Counted from the first letter of the stretch, positions 48,531 through 58,379 are shown. The stretch: 64,000 nucleotides of DNA from Taudactylus pleione (GCA_031769625.1 JAUIMM010000135.1:4840001-4904000), one strand, 5' to 3'. Made by a program: numbers and translations. The notes: generated from the sequence alone by a model not told the origin.

Positions 48531-49445
48531 CACTCAGGATCTGAAATTAGCCAATTGTGCCACATAATAATAAAACCTAAATTGAGGCAGTGCCAGGCTT
48601 CCCGAGGCTCAGGACCTAGTAAGCACATTTAGCTTTATCCAGGCATGATGAACCACCCAGATGACAGAGGATATAAGACTGTCTGTTTTATGAAATAGCA
48701 ACAATGTGAGGTACATAGGAGACTGCTAACAGACATAAAGGAGCTTAGGTTGAACCATCATTTTTATTAATTTAACTTGGTCAGTAATGGGACCTCTCTC
48801 AATCTGGGGCTTTATGCTTAAGGGGACAAAATATTAAGAGTCAGTATACCCAAATATTTGAATCTGTCTAGCACTGCAGGGGCAAGGGTGGAGTTGCTGG
48901 ACGACAACCTATAAATGTGAGGATATAGCATTTTTCACAAGTAATAGTAAGGACCATGAAGGCAACAAAGCCATTCCTTAACTGGAGAACATTTTGCTTT
49001 AGTCGCATCCAATGAAATAATCACAGAAGATTACTCCTCCCCATGGGAGACCTGTAAATGTGTGAACAAGTGGCAGAAATTCACTGAAGTAGACTGGTTG
49101 GGCAAGATCCCCATCTGGTTTGATGGATTATAATGATGATGACCTGAGTCAGCTGAATCTACAAAATCTTAGCTAAAATCTTGGCATAATTAGAGAGTAA
49201 GGATATGGAGCGGTAAGACTCAAGGAGATTTGGGTACTTCTTGGGTACTTCATGGGCTTAGCAACACTATAATACTGTATGTGCCACCAAAATAGAGGGA
49301 GGAAAAGACTCCTTAATATAAAGATCTCTGTATAATTCTAATAAGTGGGGCCCATAGAATGAGGCATGTTTTTTATATAATTCCATATGAATACCATTGA
49401 GGCCCAGAGGCATACATTCTTTGCTAAAAATCTCTCCAGCAGTAC
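48531..49445 (-). pseudogene. L1-type LINE ORF2 fragment A (reverse transcriptase), broken
   Basis: Read on the minus strand, the conserved L1 order appears in pieces: PLGLNGIHMELYKKH (about 49,410-49,370), LYIKESFPPSILVA, the RT motif-A region ISLDATKA (near 49,000), KYLGIL (near 48,860), and ALPQFRFYYY with VAQLA (near 48,560). Several stops and frame changes lie between them. This is the RT fingers/palm and the start of the C-terminal region of a non-LTR element. No endonuclease or 3' tail is visible. It is interrupted on the right by a 160-bp miniature element and probably resumes at 49,612-49,735. Confidence 0.75.
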
Positions 49446-49448
49446 TTA

Positions 49449-49608
49449 GGGGTACATTTACTAAATTGCGGGTTTTTAGAAGTGGAGATGTTGCCCATAG
49501 CAACCAATCAGATTTTAGCTAGTATCTACTAGAAGATGCTAGATAAATGTTAAGTAGAATCTGATTAGTTGCTATGGGCAACATCTCCACTTCTAAAAAC
49601 TATAACCC
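49449..49608. mobile_element. Palindromic Harbinger-like miniature element, 160 bp
   Basis: Almost the whole element is one inverted repeat. The left arm (GGGGTACATTTACTAAATTG, GTTTTTAGAAGTGGAGATGT, TGCCCATAGCAACCAATCAG) is mirrored by the right arm (GTTGCTATGGGCAACATCTC, CACTTCTAAAAAC). TTA flanks it at 49,446-49,448 and 49,609-49,611. The end resembles the right end of the 1,947-bp fold-back element. I recognise this type as a common short element in frog genomes. Confidence 0.88.
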
Positions 49609-49611
49609 TTA

Positions 49612-49735
49612 GAGTGTGCAGGCCACATACCATGGAATCGGTCAAGGGTAAGATATAACCTGTGCAACAACTTGCTATGCATCTCAGAATTATTCAAGCC
49701 CTTCAACATGGGTTGGTTATGTAATACCGGCAGTC
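49612..49735 (-). pseudogene. Probable continuation of L1 fragment A beyond the inserted element
   Basis: The minus strand shows short L1-like pieces (for example LTLDRFHGMWPAH) in a broken frame. The position directly across the 160-bp insertion suggests it is upstream sequence of fragment A. The similarity is too short to be certain. Confidence 0.4.
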
Positions 49736-50298
49736 GGGATGCCTTCAGTCAAAATGCAGACAGCAGCATTATGATGCTCGGTATCCTGACAGGGGTCATA
49801 TAAGTATACTAACCCTACCCCCTTCTCCCCTAACCCTCCCTTCTTGGTGTGTAAACCTAACCCTCCCCAACCCGTACCCTAACTCTAACCCTCCTCGTTA
49901 CTGCCTAAACGTACCACTCCCCTCCTGGTGCCTAAACCTAACCATCCCCCCTTAGCACCTAACCCTAACCCCCCCAGTGGTACCTAACCATAACCTTCCC
50001 AGTGGTGCTTAACCCTAATCTCCTCCCCCAAAGCCTAACCCTAACTGCCTCTTGGTACCTAAACCTAACCTTCCCCCCACATGGCTAACAGCTAAAGCGC
50101 CCCGGCTTACCTTTGATTGGGATGTCATCTGATAGGATTCTTGCATCAGTATATACGCTGGCGACAGGATTTAGCCACCTATGTTTAGTCCCAGGTTGGG
50201 ATTCTAATGCCGGAATTTCAATAGACAGCATCCCTGCCGTCGCAATTATAACTGCAATCCTTCTACATACCATAAAACATAAGTATATATCAGCTCCC
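49720..50298. mobile_element. Miniature element with a degenerate CCTAACC-rich centre
   Basis: The left part has TACCGGCAGTCGGGATGCC and AGCAGCATTATGATGC. The right part, inverted, has GACGGCAGGGATGCTGTC and ATTCCGGCATTAGAATCCC. These look like a diverged inverted-repeat pair. Between them, about 49,806-50,095, lie a dozen irregular CCTAACCCT-like motifs separated by CCCC- and GGTGCC-type spacers. I recall similar elements from amphibian genomes but cannot confirm the family here. No target duplication was identified. Confidence 0.45.
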
Positions 50299-50304
50299 AC
50301 GGAG

Positions 50305-51210
50305 CATCAGTAAGGGGGTGAATGAAAACCTACTCCCATTGAGTCTTGGAAGGTGATTTAGTAATGAGCAAAGCTGGATTACAAAATGTAGCACTACCAA
50401 TAGGAGATATCACTTTTTTCCAATATCCATAGTTAAGTGGTTATATAATGCTGAAGTATGGATAATACTGCAAAAGCAATGCCTTATCTTATACAATTTG
50501 AAAATGTCTTGAGGATGAGGGAATACATTGTTTGCAGAGAGTAAAAGGAGTAGAGAGAGACAGTAACAAGGACATCCTGCCACGAGGCCACCAAGTCTTT
50601 AAATGTTCATTTGGGATCAGCCTTGAACATGCTGGAATAGAGAGATGAGTAGTTGGGAGAGAAATATCTTTATAGTGAGAAATCAATCTGTCCCAGACAT
50701 GCAACGACGCCCGTACAGTAGATAAGGTGATAAGATGGCAAAGTCACAACCACGGAGGTGTCCACAGAAGATCAACTAGTGGAAAGCTAGCACAAGCAGA
50801 TGCCTCCAAGGCCACCTAGCATTTGGTAATGAAGTCCCAAAGTTGAGCTATAAAACAATCGTCTTAGTAACGAGGTAGGAACGGGAGAGTTAGCCCATCC
50901 TGTTTCTAAGAAAGAATCATGTGAGAATGAGCTACCTTTCCAAATACGAGGTGTGAAATGCCTGACATTTGCTAAAATACTTCCAAGGGAAAACAAAGGG
51001 AATAGTTCAATATAGGTTCATAAGCTTAGGTAAGTAAGTAGCTTACCTGCCCAGCCAAGATACTTCATAGGAAAACCAAGATTTAGTGATAGACAATAAC
51101 TTGTCAATAAGGAGTGGGAAATTAATATAAAATCCTATGAAAATAGAAAACGGGATCTGGACACCTAAATACAAAAGAAAAGTCGACTGCCAAATATATG
51201 GATACTGTAC
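50305..51210 (-). pseudogene. L1-type LINE ORF2 fragment B, C-terminal half, broken
   Basis: On the minus strand the order is YLGVQIPFSIFIGFY (about 51,160-51,115), SWFSYEVSWLGR (near 51,060), a middle part with SSTLGLHYQMLGGLGG (near 50,810), and WDRLISHYKDISLP with LKTWWPRGRM (50,700-50,560). This is the expected order after the RT palm of an L1 ORF2. Stops and frameshifts break it. A 482-bp miniature element separates it from the RT active-site part at 51,699-52,020. Confidence 0.72.
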
Positions 51211-51213
51211 TTA

Positions 51214-51695
51214 GGGCCTGCTTCAGAGATGGACAGAATTGCAGAACCGCACACTAGCAGCTTTGCAATTCCGTCCATCCTAATGCAAATGCAGGAGGTG
51301 TCAGACATCTTCTTGCTGCATTACGAGCACCATTTGTTGCACTGCTATCTTCTTTGGTCAGGCGGCGGGAGCTGAAGATTCCAGCAGCCTGACCAGCTGC
51401 TGGTTACTTCAGAGATCAGGAATCTGCGTCTGCCAGTGCACACCCTGGTTTCGTCCCTCCCAGAAATTAGGGCGGCATGCCCCCATTTTTAGGAATGGTG
51501 ACCAGCTGTACCCCCGCTCCACCCCCCAAACACTGTACCATGTAAATCATGCTCTGGTGGGGGTCGGGGGTCTGTGTGCATAATCGCAGGACCCGTTCTG
51601 CACATGTACAGAATGGGTCCTTTGCAGGCACAGAACCTTAACCATTGGAGATGTATGTTCATCATCGGATGAACGTACATCTCTAAATCAGGCCC
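51214..51695. mobile_element. Harbinger-like miniature element inserted in L1 fragment B (482 bp)
   Basis: The left end GGGCCTGCTTCAGAGATGGA and the inverted right end GGGCCTGATTTAGAGATGTA form inverted repeats. TTA flanks both sides (51,211-51,213 and 51,696-51,698). Removing the element and one TTA leaves TACTTAGTG, which fits the PIF/Harbinger target consensus at eight of nine positions. No coding sequence was found. The same end type occurs at 55,208 and about 61,228. Confidence 0.87.
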
Positions 51696-51698
51696 TTA

Positions 51699-52020
51699 GT
51701 GCAGAGCAATGCAAGACTAGCTCCCGGAAGATTAATAGTACAGTAAAGCATCTGATTAGGTCACATTCATCTTATAGAAAGATGCCTTGCTATAACAATT
51801 TAACAACTCATGTAACCATGGAAATGAGATCAGAGGCACTGTAGCAAAAAGAAGATCATTTGTCTGCAAACTGACTTAATTTGTGAGTTGTATTCCCCAC
51901 TATCACACCTGGAAAACCCATAATAGCAGGAATTAGCAGCAATTGATTTACTTGCTTAAACAAGAAATAAGGGAGAGAGTGGCAACCACATCTTATACCA
52001 ATAATGATGGGGAACACATC
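51699..52020 (-). pseudogene. L1-type LINE fragment B, RT active-site part, broken
   Basis: On the minus strand the RT motif C region appears as QFAD, then a 4-bp disruption, then DLLFAT (about 51,868-51,840). It is followed by a WLHELLNCYSKAS-like segment near 51,800. The expected F/YADD is therefore broken by a frameshift. The fragment ends on its 5' side near 52,025, where unrelated sequence begins, so the LINE is 5'-truncated, as is common for this class. Confidence 0.68.
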
Positions 52021-52024
52021 TGAC

Positions 52025-53241
52025 CAGGGCTAGCACCACCATTAGGTGGCTTTAGGGCAACTGCCTATTGGCGCCACCACTGGAGGGTGCCACTCACCAC
52101 CCTGTTGCATTAGTGAATGTCTACAGACAGTGATGGCCTCTGTGTAAAGTTAGAGGGGCGGCCATGGTGCTTGTAAAGCCAAATGAGGCTACCGCTCTGT
52201 CAGTGACCTGACTGAGACAGTGTGTAGCAGAAGCGCTGTACACTGTCAGTGTCTCTTCATTTCCCGGCCCCCGCAGCCACAGCATCTGGCGGTTTCCTAT
52301 TTTGTGTCAGTGTCAGCATCAATGCTGACGTAACCTGCCACCTGGTCACAGCTCTTGCTTTCAGAGGTAGACAGGATGTCACACTCATACAGCCAATGTA
52401 ACCAATAGAACATCAAGGGACAGCAAAACAAGGCCCATCCATGATGTCGAGAGAAAATCAATGAAAACAAATAACCCTACGGGCATTATCTGAGGTGTGT
52501 CCACACATGTACCCCATCTATATCCTATTCTTTTTATCCCTCTTTACTGTTGCTGATTTTATTTTGTTACATATGAACAATAACACAATACCCTCTGAGA
52601 TTTTGTATACTGGAATGTAATTATCCTACTTAATTATTTCTTTCCTACCACACATGTTTTTTCATGGGGAGACCAGAAGCAGCAGGTGAGAAACATTACA
52701 AGAAAATGGGTAAGTACAGTATGTAGGAGAACTGGTAGAACACTACATACCAGGTCACATATTTCAGCAATACAGCTATATATAAATCTTCCTGAGAAGT
52801 TAGCACAATTTGGACAATAGAAATCTGCAGATACTGTATTACTTTAGAAGAAGCAGGTGAGATCGGCACACAAGGTACAGGACAGACACAGCAAAATGTG
52901 AGTATATTGTGTTTACTTTATCTATATACTTCTTTAAGTACAGTATTGTTGTGGTTTAATAGAAGATAAGCTAAAAAATCTATAATGAAACAGCTATGAT
53001 ATAAAAAACATTTTGTTTGATTTTGTACTGTAAAAACATTTTGTGTTCAAACACATTTCATGCAGACAAAAGATGGGATATTTATGTTCCTGATGAAGTC
53101 CCTATGTATTTTTAATACTGGTGAATTCCTCAGGTCCACCACACCATCAGTCATATATGTTCATCTCTAACAATACTGTATGTTCCTATTCTTTTGAAGT
53201 CACTTTACTGCTGTAGTTTTTTTTTTTTGGTACATATGAAC
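52025..53241. other. Unassigned sequence with an internal direct repeat
   Basis: The part 52,025-52,440 (CAGGGCTAGCACCACCATTA at its start) could be an old non-autonomous hAT-like element, but I could not find a matching right end. A direct repeat of about 60 bp, CTATTCTTTT ... CTTTACTG ... TACATATGAAC, occurs at 52,525-52,580 and 53,187-53,241. The second copy abuts the start of a hAT-like end. No coding region is supported. Confidence 0.45.
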
Positions 53242-54518
53242 TAGGGATGTGCAGGCTCGGATTAGTTTGGTTTTGCACGCCAGGTTCGGATTTTTTCCCT
53301 CCAAAAAACTGGACTCAGAAAGAGGCAAAACGTCATCTTTCATGGACAAACATCATCATTCCTGGACTTTTGTCCAGGAATTATTGCCAGCGTTGTTTCT
53401 GTAAAAAAAAATAATTAAATAACTGCAAAAAATGTGCATAGTGTGTGTGGTAGTATACCCCATCATCTACACCCCAAAACAATTAGCAAGTGTAAAATAA
53501 TTATTTCTTGGCTGATGTAAAAAATAAAATATTTCATGGATCAGTCAATGGAAGAGCAGGAGCAGCAACCCAGTACAAGTGCTGCGGCTGCTGCCAGTCA
53601 TAGAAAAGAAGGTTTAAGAAAGGACACCTGAAATCTAAACAATATTTCACAATGTTACACAAAAAAACTCTCCCTTTAACAATAAAGGGAAAATTTACTA
53701 CTAAAAAACATAAAATTGCCAACATGCCATACACCACATGCAGTGGCAAGGAAAGACTCACGCCATGGTTTCCTTTGTGCTTGGTGGTCCTGCTACTGCT
53801 GTTTCATGCCCTACAATGCCTATTGTGGAAGCTGATGTCAAACACAGTTAGGAATATTCTGTAACCATGCATGCAACACCTTCTCGGTCTGAGTCTTAAA
53901 CAGGCAAACTGTGTATAAAGAACACTAGGGCTAAAGAACAAACTGTGTGATCACAAACTATACAGATCCCAGAGGAAAGTCTAAGGTGTCCACATGTGCT
54001 ATGTATGAGTCTGACAATGTAATCGTATAGAAGCCTACTGTTCTTCCACCATGTCTGCACACTCTACAAATGTGAGTATGTGTAGTAGTAAAAGTAATGA
54101 TGTAAAAATTAAGGATGCTACTGTTGAAGTGCAACAGGATGAGGTGGATATTTGTGTATCTGATGCTAATAAGGATGTTGTTGATGTGTTGGACAAGAAG
54201 AAATTGATCAAATTCAGGGGGAGGATGTTTGTATCACCCACCAGTGGCAGCAGTTATTCTTAGTAATAAAAAAAAGACATTGTCATGACAGGGTATATAT
54301 TACTAGGAAGACTGCTATTTCATCCTCTACATCTTCTACAACACTGCTGCCATTGATTGCAGGGACCCAAAAAGGAAGCCTGCACACTCCGTTCTACCGC
54401 TTTAACATCAGACGGCCACAGAGACTGATATCGGCATTTAGTGGCTAATATACCCTCCTGCAGCATTTTGCAGGACATTCAGGAGCTCCAGCTTGCACAT
54501 GTGTCCTCCTGGCTATCA
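53242..54518 (+). mobile_element. hAT copy 3, 5' terminus and degenerate internal part
   Basis: TAGGGATGTGCAGGCTCGGA at 53,242 matches the style of the hAT end seen inverted at 42,223 (TAGGGGTGTGCACCGGCC). Inside, an open stretch from about 53,537 (MDQSMEEQEQQPSTSAAAAA) looks like a decayed transposase N-terminus and is soon stopped. A second short acidic frame lies at 54,051-54,263. The matching 3' end is at 57,475, so the whole relic would span about 4.2 kb including two nested elements. I could not match an 8-bp target duplication. Confidence 0.55.
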
Positions 54519-55034
54519 CCACCCTCCAGAGCCAGCCCTAAGCATAGGCATAATAAGCAAATGCCTAGGGGCAACTGGAATGCTTAGGGGCATTCTAGGG
54601 CTCTGCCGCGGCCCCTTGCTGCTGACACAATCGGAGGTCAGCTCCGATCAGTCAGCGCCCCTTCCCTGCTGCTAACGCTGCAGCCGCGATTGGAGCTCAG
54701 CTCTGATCAGACAGCGCAACAGTCAGGTGAGCCGCCCAAGTCAGAATGAGCTTCTGGACAGAAGCTCACTCTGGCTACAGGAGGAAACACTATGGCCGCA
54801 GGAGGGCATGCTGTGCATGCCCAGCCACATCCACTCCTCCCATGGGCCTTTGCGGAGCAGAGCCGTGAGTGACAACTCACGGCTCTGCCTCTGCCCCCAT
54901 TTTAGCTGCCCAGCCAGCAGCAGGATTAGCTGTGCAGCGCTGCATAATTTAAATAAAGAAGGTGGCAGCCAGCCAGGCTAGTAAGTCCTTTAGCTTTATT
55001 AGCTATCTCTAGCTGGGAGAGGGATGTACATTGG

Positions 55035-55088
55035 GGTGGGCACCATGTATGTATATGAATGTATGCATATGTATGTATGTATATAAAT
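55035..55088. repeat. ATGT-type microsatellite
   Basis: An imperfect run of TATG/ATGT units (GTATGTATATGAATGTATGC and ATATGTATGTATGTATATAA) lies in the middle of the non-autonomous hAT element. Confidence 0.7.
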
Positions 55089-55207
55089 AGAGCAAAAAAA
55101 GTGGGGCACTCACCAGGCTTTAAAAGAGGGTAACTGTATCCTGCTTGGTGGTGGTTATTACCTTATATATGTACATGCTGTGTCTCTTGAAGAAGGTCAC
55201 ACACTGT

Positions 55208-55517
55208 GGGCCTGATTCAGAGTTGGGAATAGAGAGATATCTCTCAAGTGATCATCTTGGTGAAACCATGCTGCACTGAAGATGGGGCAGATGTAAAATG
55301 TGCAGAGATTTAAATTTGGGAGGGAGGTGTCCAAACTGACATCTAAATTGTAGATTAATAATAAAGCTGTGCAGTATTTGTGGGCTACATGCAAAAGCAG
55401 CCACTATTTACCCTACATGCAATTTTTTCAAATGTATTTACACCCCTTGCATTGCAGCATGGTTTGTTCAGGTACACAGATAAGTGCTATTTCTCTCTTC
55501 CCAACTCTGAATCAGCA
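55208..55517. mobile_element. Miniature element with GGGCCTGATTCAGAG-type ends
   Basis: GGGCCTGATTCAGAGTTGGG, AATAGAGAGA at the left is mirrored by TCTCTCTTCCCAACTCTGAA, TCAGCAT at the right. The inverted repeats are about 30 bp. The target duplication is not clear. It belongs to the same end family as 51,214-51,695 and the insertion near 61,228-61,797. Confidence 0.7.
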
Positions 55518-55607
55518 TGTATTGGTCGGTTTAGCGGAGTGCCGGTCTGTCTGGATAAATTTACTGGTAATCTCGTGGGTGCCCTCCTAAGTAAGGAATG
55601 TTAAAGA

Positions 55608-55852
55608 AATTCCTATACCGAGCTGAACAGCCCCCTCAGGAAAAAAACAGATGGCACTTGTCAGTAGTTGTAAAAAATGTGATATACAGTATTGTCACAA
55701 ATCACATAGGTGCTGTTGATGTTTCAAGACCCACTGGCTTTTTCATCAGGACATGTCCTTATGAAAAGACAGATGGGTCTTAAAATGACAGCACCAACTG
55801 AGGAGCGCCATCTGTTTCTTTCCTGATCGGCTGTTCAGCTCGGTATGGGAAG
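55608..55852. repeat. Inverted-repeat (palindromic) element, 245 bp
   Basis: The left arm CCTATACCGAGCTGAACAGC, TCAGGAAAAAAACAGATGGC is mirrored by the right arm GCCATCTGTTTCTTTCCTGA, GGCTGTTCAGCTCGGTATGG. The arms are about 45-50 bp. The centre carries ACATAGGTGCTGTTGATGTT and TTTCAAGACCCACTGGC, with partial pairing to GGGTCTTAAAATGACAGCAC. No target duplication was identified. Confidence 0.75.
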
Positions 55853-55920
55853 TTGTTAGGGGGCACCAGTCAAAATTTTGCCTATGGCACCAAATGGGCT
55901 AGGTCGGCTCTGCCACCCTC

Positions 55921-56722
55921 CACAGGGTAGAGATGGCAGTTTCACCCAGCTGAGTGAGTGGAGACACCAGTAACCACTACAAACCCCGTAGACAGCCGCA
56001 GCAACATTTGGACGGCTCTGAGATTTATATTTACATGCTGCAATGGTAAGCAGTTTTGCATTGTCCAGCTAATAGTAATAGTAGCGGGTTTTTTTTCCAA
56101 AAGAACATATGTGATCACTGCAGTTACTATCTATTGGAGACATTATTGCCATTTGAATGAATTAAACTTATTAAATTCTCCCCTAACCAAAGGGGACTTT
56201 TCATCTATCCACTTCTGCTACATTATTGGAAATTTTGTGACACCTTCCACAGTAGAGGATTATGATCATTTAACCTGTGATTTACAGGACACTGGTACTT
56301 TTTTCTAATACATTGGATCAAAAGAAAGGGGCCTGTCTACAAAATATTGTTTTGATACTCTATTGATATGCATATATATGGTACACAAATATCATCATTT
56401 TTTATAAGGCTTTAATGACTATGCTGGGACCCGTGCACTAGTGTCATTCTTATTAAGTTATATGTTTTAATATATTGTATTTTTCATATATTGTATTTGT
56501 ATGTGTATATATTTTTTTTATTATGATTGGCCTAGCGAAGTTCATTTAAATAGTATTTACATATTAATTTGTTGTGGAACTGCAGAGTTCCTCTTGAACA
56601 GCTGCTGGACTGATTCTAATGACTCTCCTGTCAGTAATCAACGTCTACTGGTTTATTTATTTATTTGTGCGAATTTCTGTAATTATATTAAACTGCCATC
56701 CTGTATGCCACTGATGTGCTAC
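55921..56722. other. Interior of hAT copy 3, no recognisable protein
   Basis: This stretch lies between two nested non-autonomous elements. A frame open from 55,958 to 56,308 shows no family similarity that I can name. A GGTAAGC motif at about 56,046 could be an old splice donor, but that is speculation. AACTGCCATCCTGTATGCCA at 56,692 matches hAT copy 1 at 41,830 (AACTGCCATCCTGTCTGCCA), which ties this DNA to the hAT relic. Confidence 0.45.
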
Positions 56723-57118
56723 CAGGGGCATTTACAGTGAGGAGGGGGCCCATGTGCAGTCTCCGTCACGGGCCCCCTCCTCTCTGTTCAGCAGTCGGCA
56801 GTGCACTGAGCTGTGCATGGCCAGCGCCGGAGTTATAGACTCTGGGCACTAGAGAGTGCCCAGAGTCTATAGCGAATGCGCAGGTCACCGTGAAAATAGA
56901 TGCGGCAGCCATTTTCCCTGTACTGCGCATGCGCAAACGATAGGTAAATAGCCGCCACAGCCATTTTTCAGATGTTTTTACAGAGCCGGACCCCCACGTC
57001 GATGTGGGACTCCGGAGAGGTAAGTATATTATGGGTGCAGGGTGTGTGGTGCAGGGCCCCCGTGGACCCAGGGGCCCGTGTGCCTCGCACACCCTGCACC
57101 CTTGTAGATATTCCTCTG
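56723..57118. mobile_element. Short non-autonomous hAT element with perfect 8-bp duplication (396 bp)
   Basis: The ends CAGGGGCATTTACAGTGAGG and, inverted, CAGAGGAATATCTACAAGGG are flanked by TGTGCTAC at 56,715-56,722 and 57,119-57,126. The interior is GC-rich and includes inverted pairs (GACTCTGGGCACT with AGTGCCCAGAGTC near 56,840-56,874). It sits within the 3' region of hAT copy 3 at a site whose uninterrupted homologue is at about 41,850 in hAT copy 1. Confidence 0.9.
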
Positions 57119-57126
57119 TGTGCTAC

Positions 57127-57475
57127 TATGTTTCCAACATGCGCTGTATCCTGTACTGTGTTTGTGCTGCTGCTCTGTCTCTTAGTTTAGCCAGTCAGCT
57201 CACTGCAGGCTTTGGCCAATATGGGTGAAAACAATACTATGATTTGTGAGGCAGTCAAAACATGACTGGAAATTGATTTTATTGAGGTTAATAATACTGG
57301 ATAAACAAAAACACACCAAATTTAAAAGATTTTTAGCTGTTTTTATACATTTTTAAAGAAATCCAGATCCAAAATTAAAACACTTGAGGGTGTTTTTAGC
57401 AAAACCATAATCAAAACATTTCAGGGTAATATTGGCAAAACCAAAATACAGGGATCTGTGCACACATCTCTCCTA
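57127..57475 (+). mobile_element. hAT copy 3, 3' terminus
   Basis: TTAGTTTAGCCAGTCAGCTC, ATGACTGGAAATTGATTTTA, TTGAGGTTAATAATACTGG, AGATCCAAAATT and the end GGGATCTGTGCACACATCTC, TCCTA repeat the order found at 41,880-42,223 and 46,980-47,262. The terminus pairs loosely with the 5' end at 53,242. The copy immediately precedes the retroviral LTR. Confidence 0.72.
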
Positions 57476-57488
57476 GAAACAGGTTCTA

Positions 57489-57969
57489 TGAAGCTCTAGC
57501 ACAAGGGTCTGAGGTTTATCGATTCCTACCTATCTATACACTCTTAAATTGTCGCTATTTAGCATTATGAGTCGCACAAGAAATAATTGCTTTCAGACTT
57601 TGATTGTGGTTCCAAAGCACAAAAGTTATTATTCAACATAAAAGCAGATAGTTACACGCTGTGATCTAAATTACAATTAACGTGTTTTGTGGAGTACACT
57701 GTGGTACGTGTTTTGCAGGGTTGATCATATTATGTTTTAGTAACTGTCTGTATTTATATAATGAGGACTTGTAACATATTTCTATTGCGTGGGACTCACA
57801 CGATGCTAAATAATAGCATCGCCGTATGTACTCAGAATGTGTGAGATTCACTAAAAATGGTGCTGGGCGGCCAGTCGCAAAATGGCGTCTTGTTGCCACT
57901 CGCAAAATGGCGTTGTGCAGATTTAATTTTTAAACAGATTCTGTCTCAGCCAATTATCCAGCTTTGACA
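57489..57969 (-). repeat. Probable 3' LTR of the endogenous retrovirus
   Basis: On the minus strand a candidate LTR starts TGTCAAAGCTGG at 57,969, directly after a purine-rich tract, and may end at CTAGAGCTTCA near 57,489 (about 481 bp). A TATA-like ATTATATAAATACA lies at about 57,752-57,765. The left boundary is uncertain because the partner LTR and the flanking target duplication are outside the window, and I see no perfect AATAAA. The position downstream of env, the TG...CA ends, the TATA-like box and the tract support the call. Confidence 0.6.
57872..57912 (-). promoter_or_regulatory. Tandem GCCATTTTGCGA motifs in the LTR U3 region
   Basis: The minus strand carries two copies of CGCCATTTTGCGA about 25 bp apart (57,901-57,912 and 57,875-57,887), and a weaker CCATTTTT near 57,855. 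CCATTTT is the core recognised by the factor YY1, and GCCATTTTG elements occur in the upstream conserved region of gammaretroviral LTRs. Binding is inferred from the motif only. Confidence 0.5.
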
Positions 57970-57981
57970 GTCCACCCTTTG
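57970..57981 (-). promoter_or_regulatory. Polypurine tract beside the 3' LTR
   Basis: The minus-strand sequence CAAAGGGTGGAC lies immediately upstream of the LTR's TGTC. A short purine run at this point is where plus-strand DNA synthesis is primed in retroviruses. The tract is interrupted by T and C, so it is either imperfect or mutated. Confidence 0.5.
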
Positions 57982-58379
57982 ATAGCAAACAATATGCTAT
58001 CACACTCTGATTTTACAATAAAATTTAGGCTTACACTATGACATATCATTTAATGTTAATTTATGGGATGGCACAAGGTGGTTCTTTAACCATCAATAAT
58101 GTGTCTCTAGGGAGGGACATAAAACTACCCTTATACGCACACCGTGGATCTTGGGAGATCATGGGAAAGATGTGGGAATGCACCAATCCTATAAAAGAAG
58201 TCTTGAAGGGGAATAGGGACTTACATTATTTAAGATGTTTTAAAATAACATTTTTAAAAACACATTTCATGCATGGCTAAATTTATACATCATCTGATGG
58301 TACCTACTAGTTCAGGGTTGTAATGCAGTCCAACATTTACCTCAGTATTCATATCATTACTTCTAACCACCATCAAAAT
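57982..58379 (-). other. Sequence between env stop and polypurine tract
   Basis: About 400 bp lie between the end of env and the LTR, with no recognisable gene. The length is somewhat large for a simple retroviral 3' region, so an accessory or inserted segment is possible, but I see no domain. A short inverted pair, GATAGCA ... TGCTATC, lies at 57,981-58,004. Confidence 0.4.

Larger units (their letters stand above)
54527..55912. mobile_element. Non-autonomous hAT element with perfect 8-bp duplication (1,386 bp)
   Basis: The left end CAGAGCCAGCCCTAAGCATA and the inverted right end CAGAGCCGACCTAGCCCATT are hAT-type terminal inverted repeats. CCACCCTC is duplicated at 54,519-54,526 and 55,913-55,920. 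Removing the element reconnects CACCACCCTC to CACAGGGTAG. Internal sequence is GC-rich at 54,600-54,950 and includes two further palindromic elements (55,208-55,517 and 55,608-55,852). No transposase is present. Confidence 0.9.

Noticed and set aside
49806..50095. Interstitial telomeric repeat (CCCTAA)n
   Set aside because: CCTAACCCT motifs are irregular and separated by GGTGCC/CCCC spacers; there is no run of perfect TTAGGG units. It fits the centre of a miniature element better.
55958..56308. A 116-codon plus-strand frame in hAT copy 3
   Set aside because: No recognised domain and the composition is AT-rich. I kept it only as a note in the interval.
53242..57475. An 8-bp target duplication around hAT copy 3
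   Set aside because: The flanks (ATATGAAC on the left, GAAACAGG on the right) do not match, so the pairing of these two ends is only inferred from end similarity.
58038..58280. An 80-codon plus-strand frame between env and LTR
   Set aside because: No domain, no homology that I recognise, and it is antisense to the provirus.
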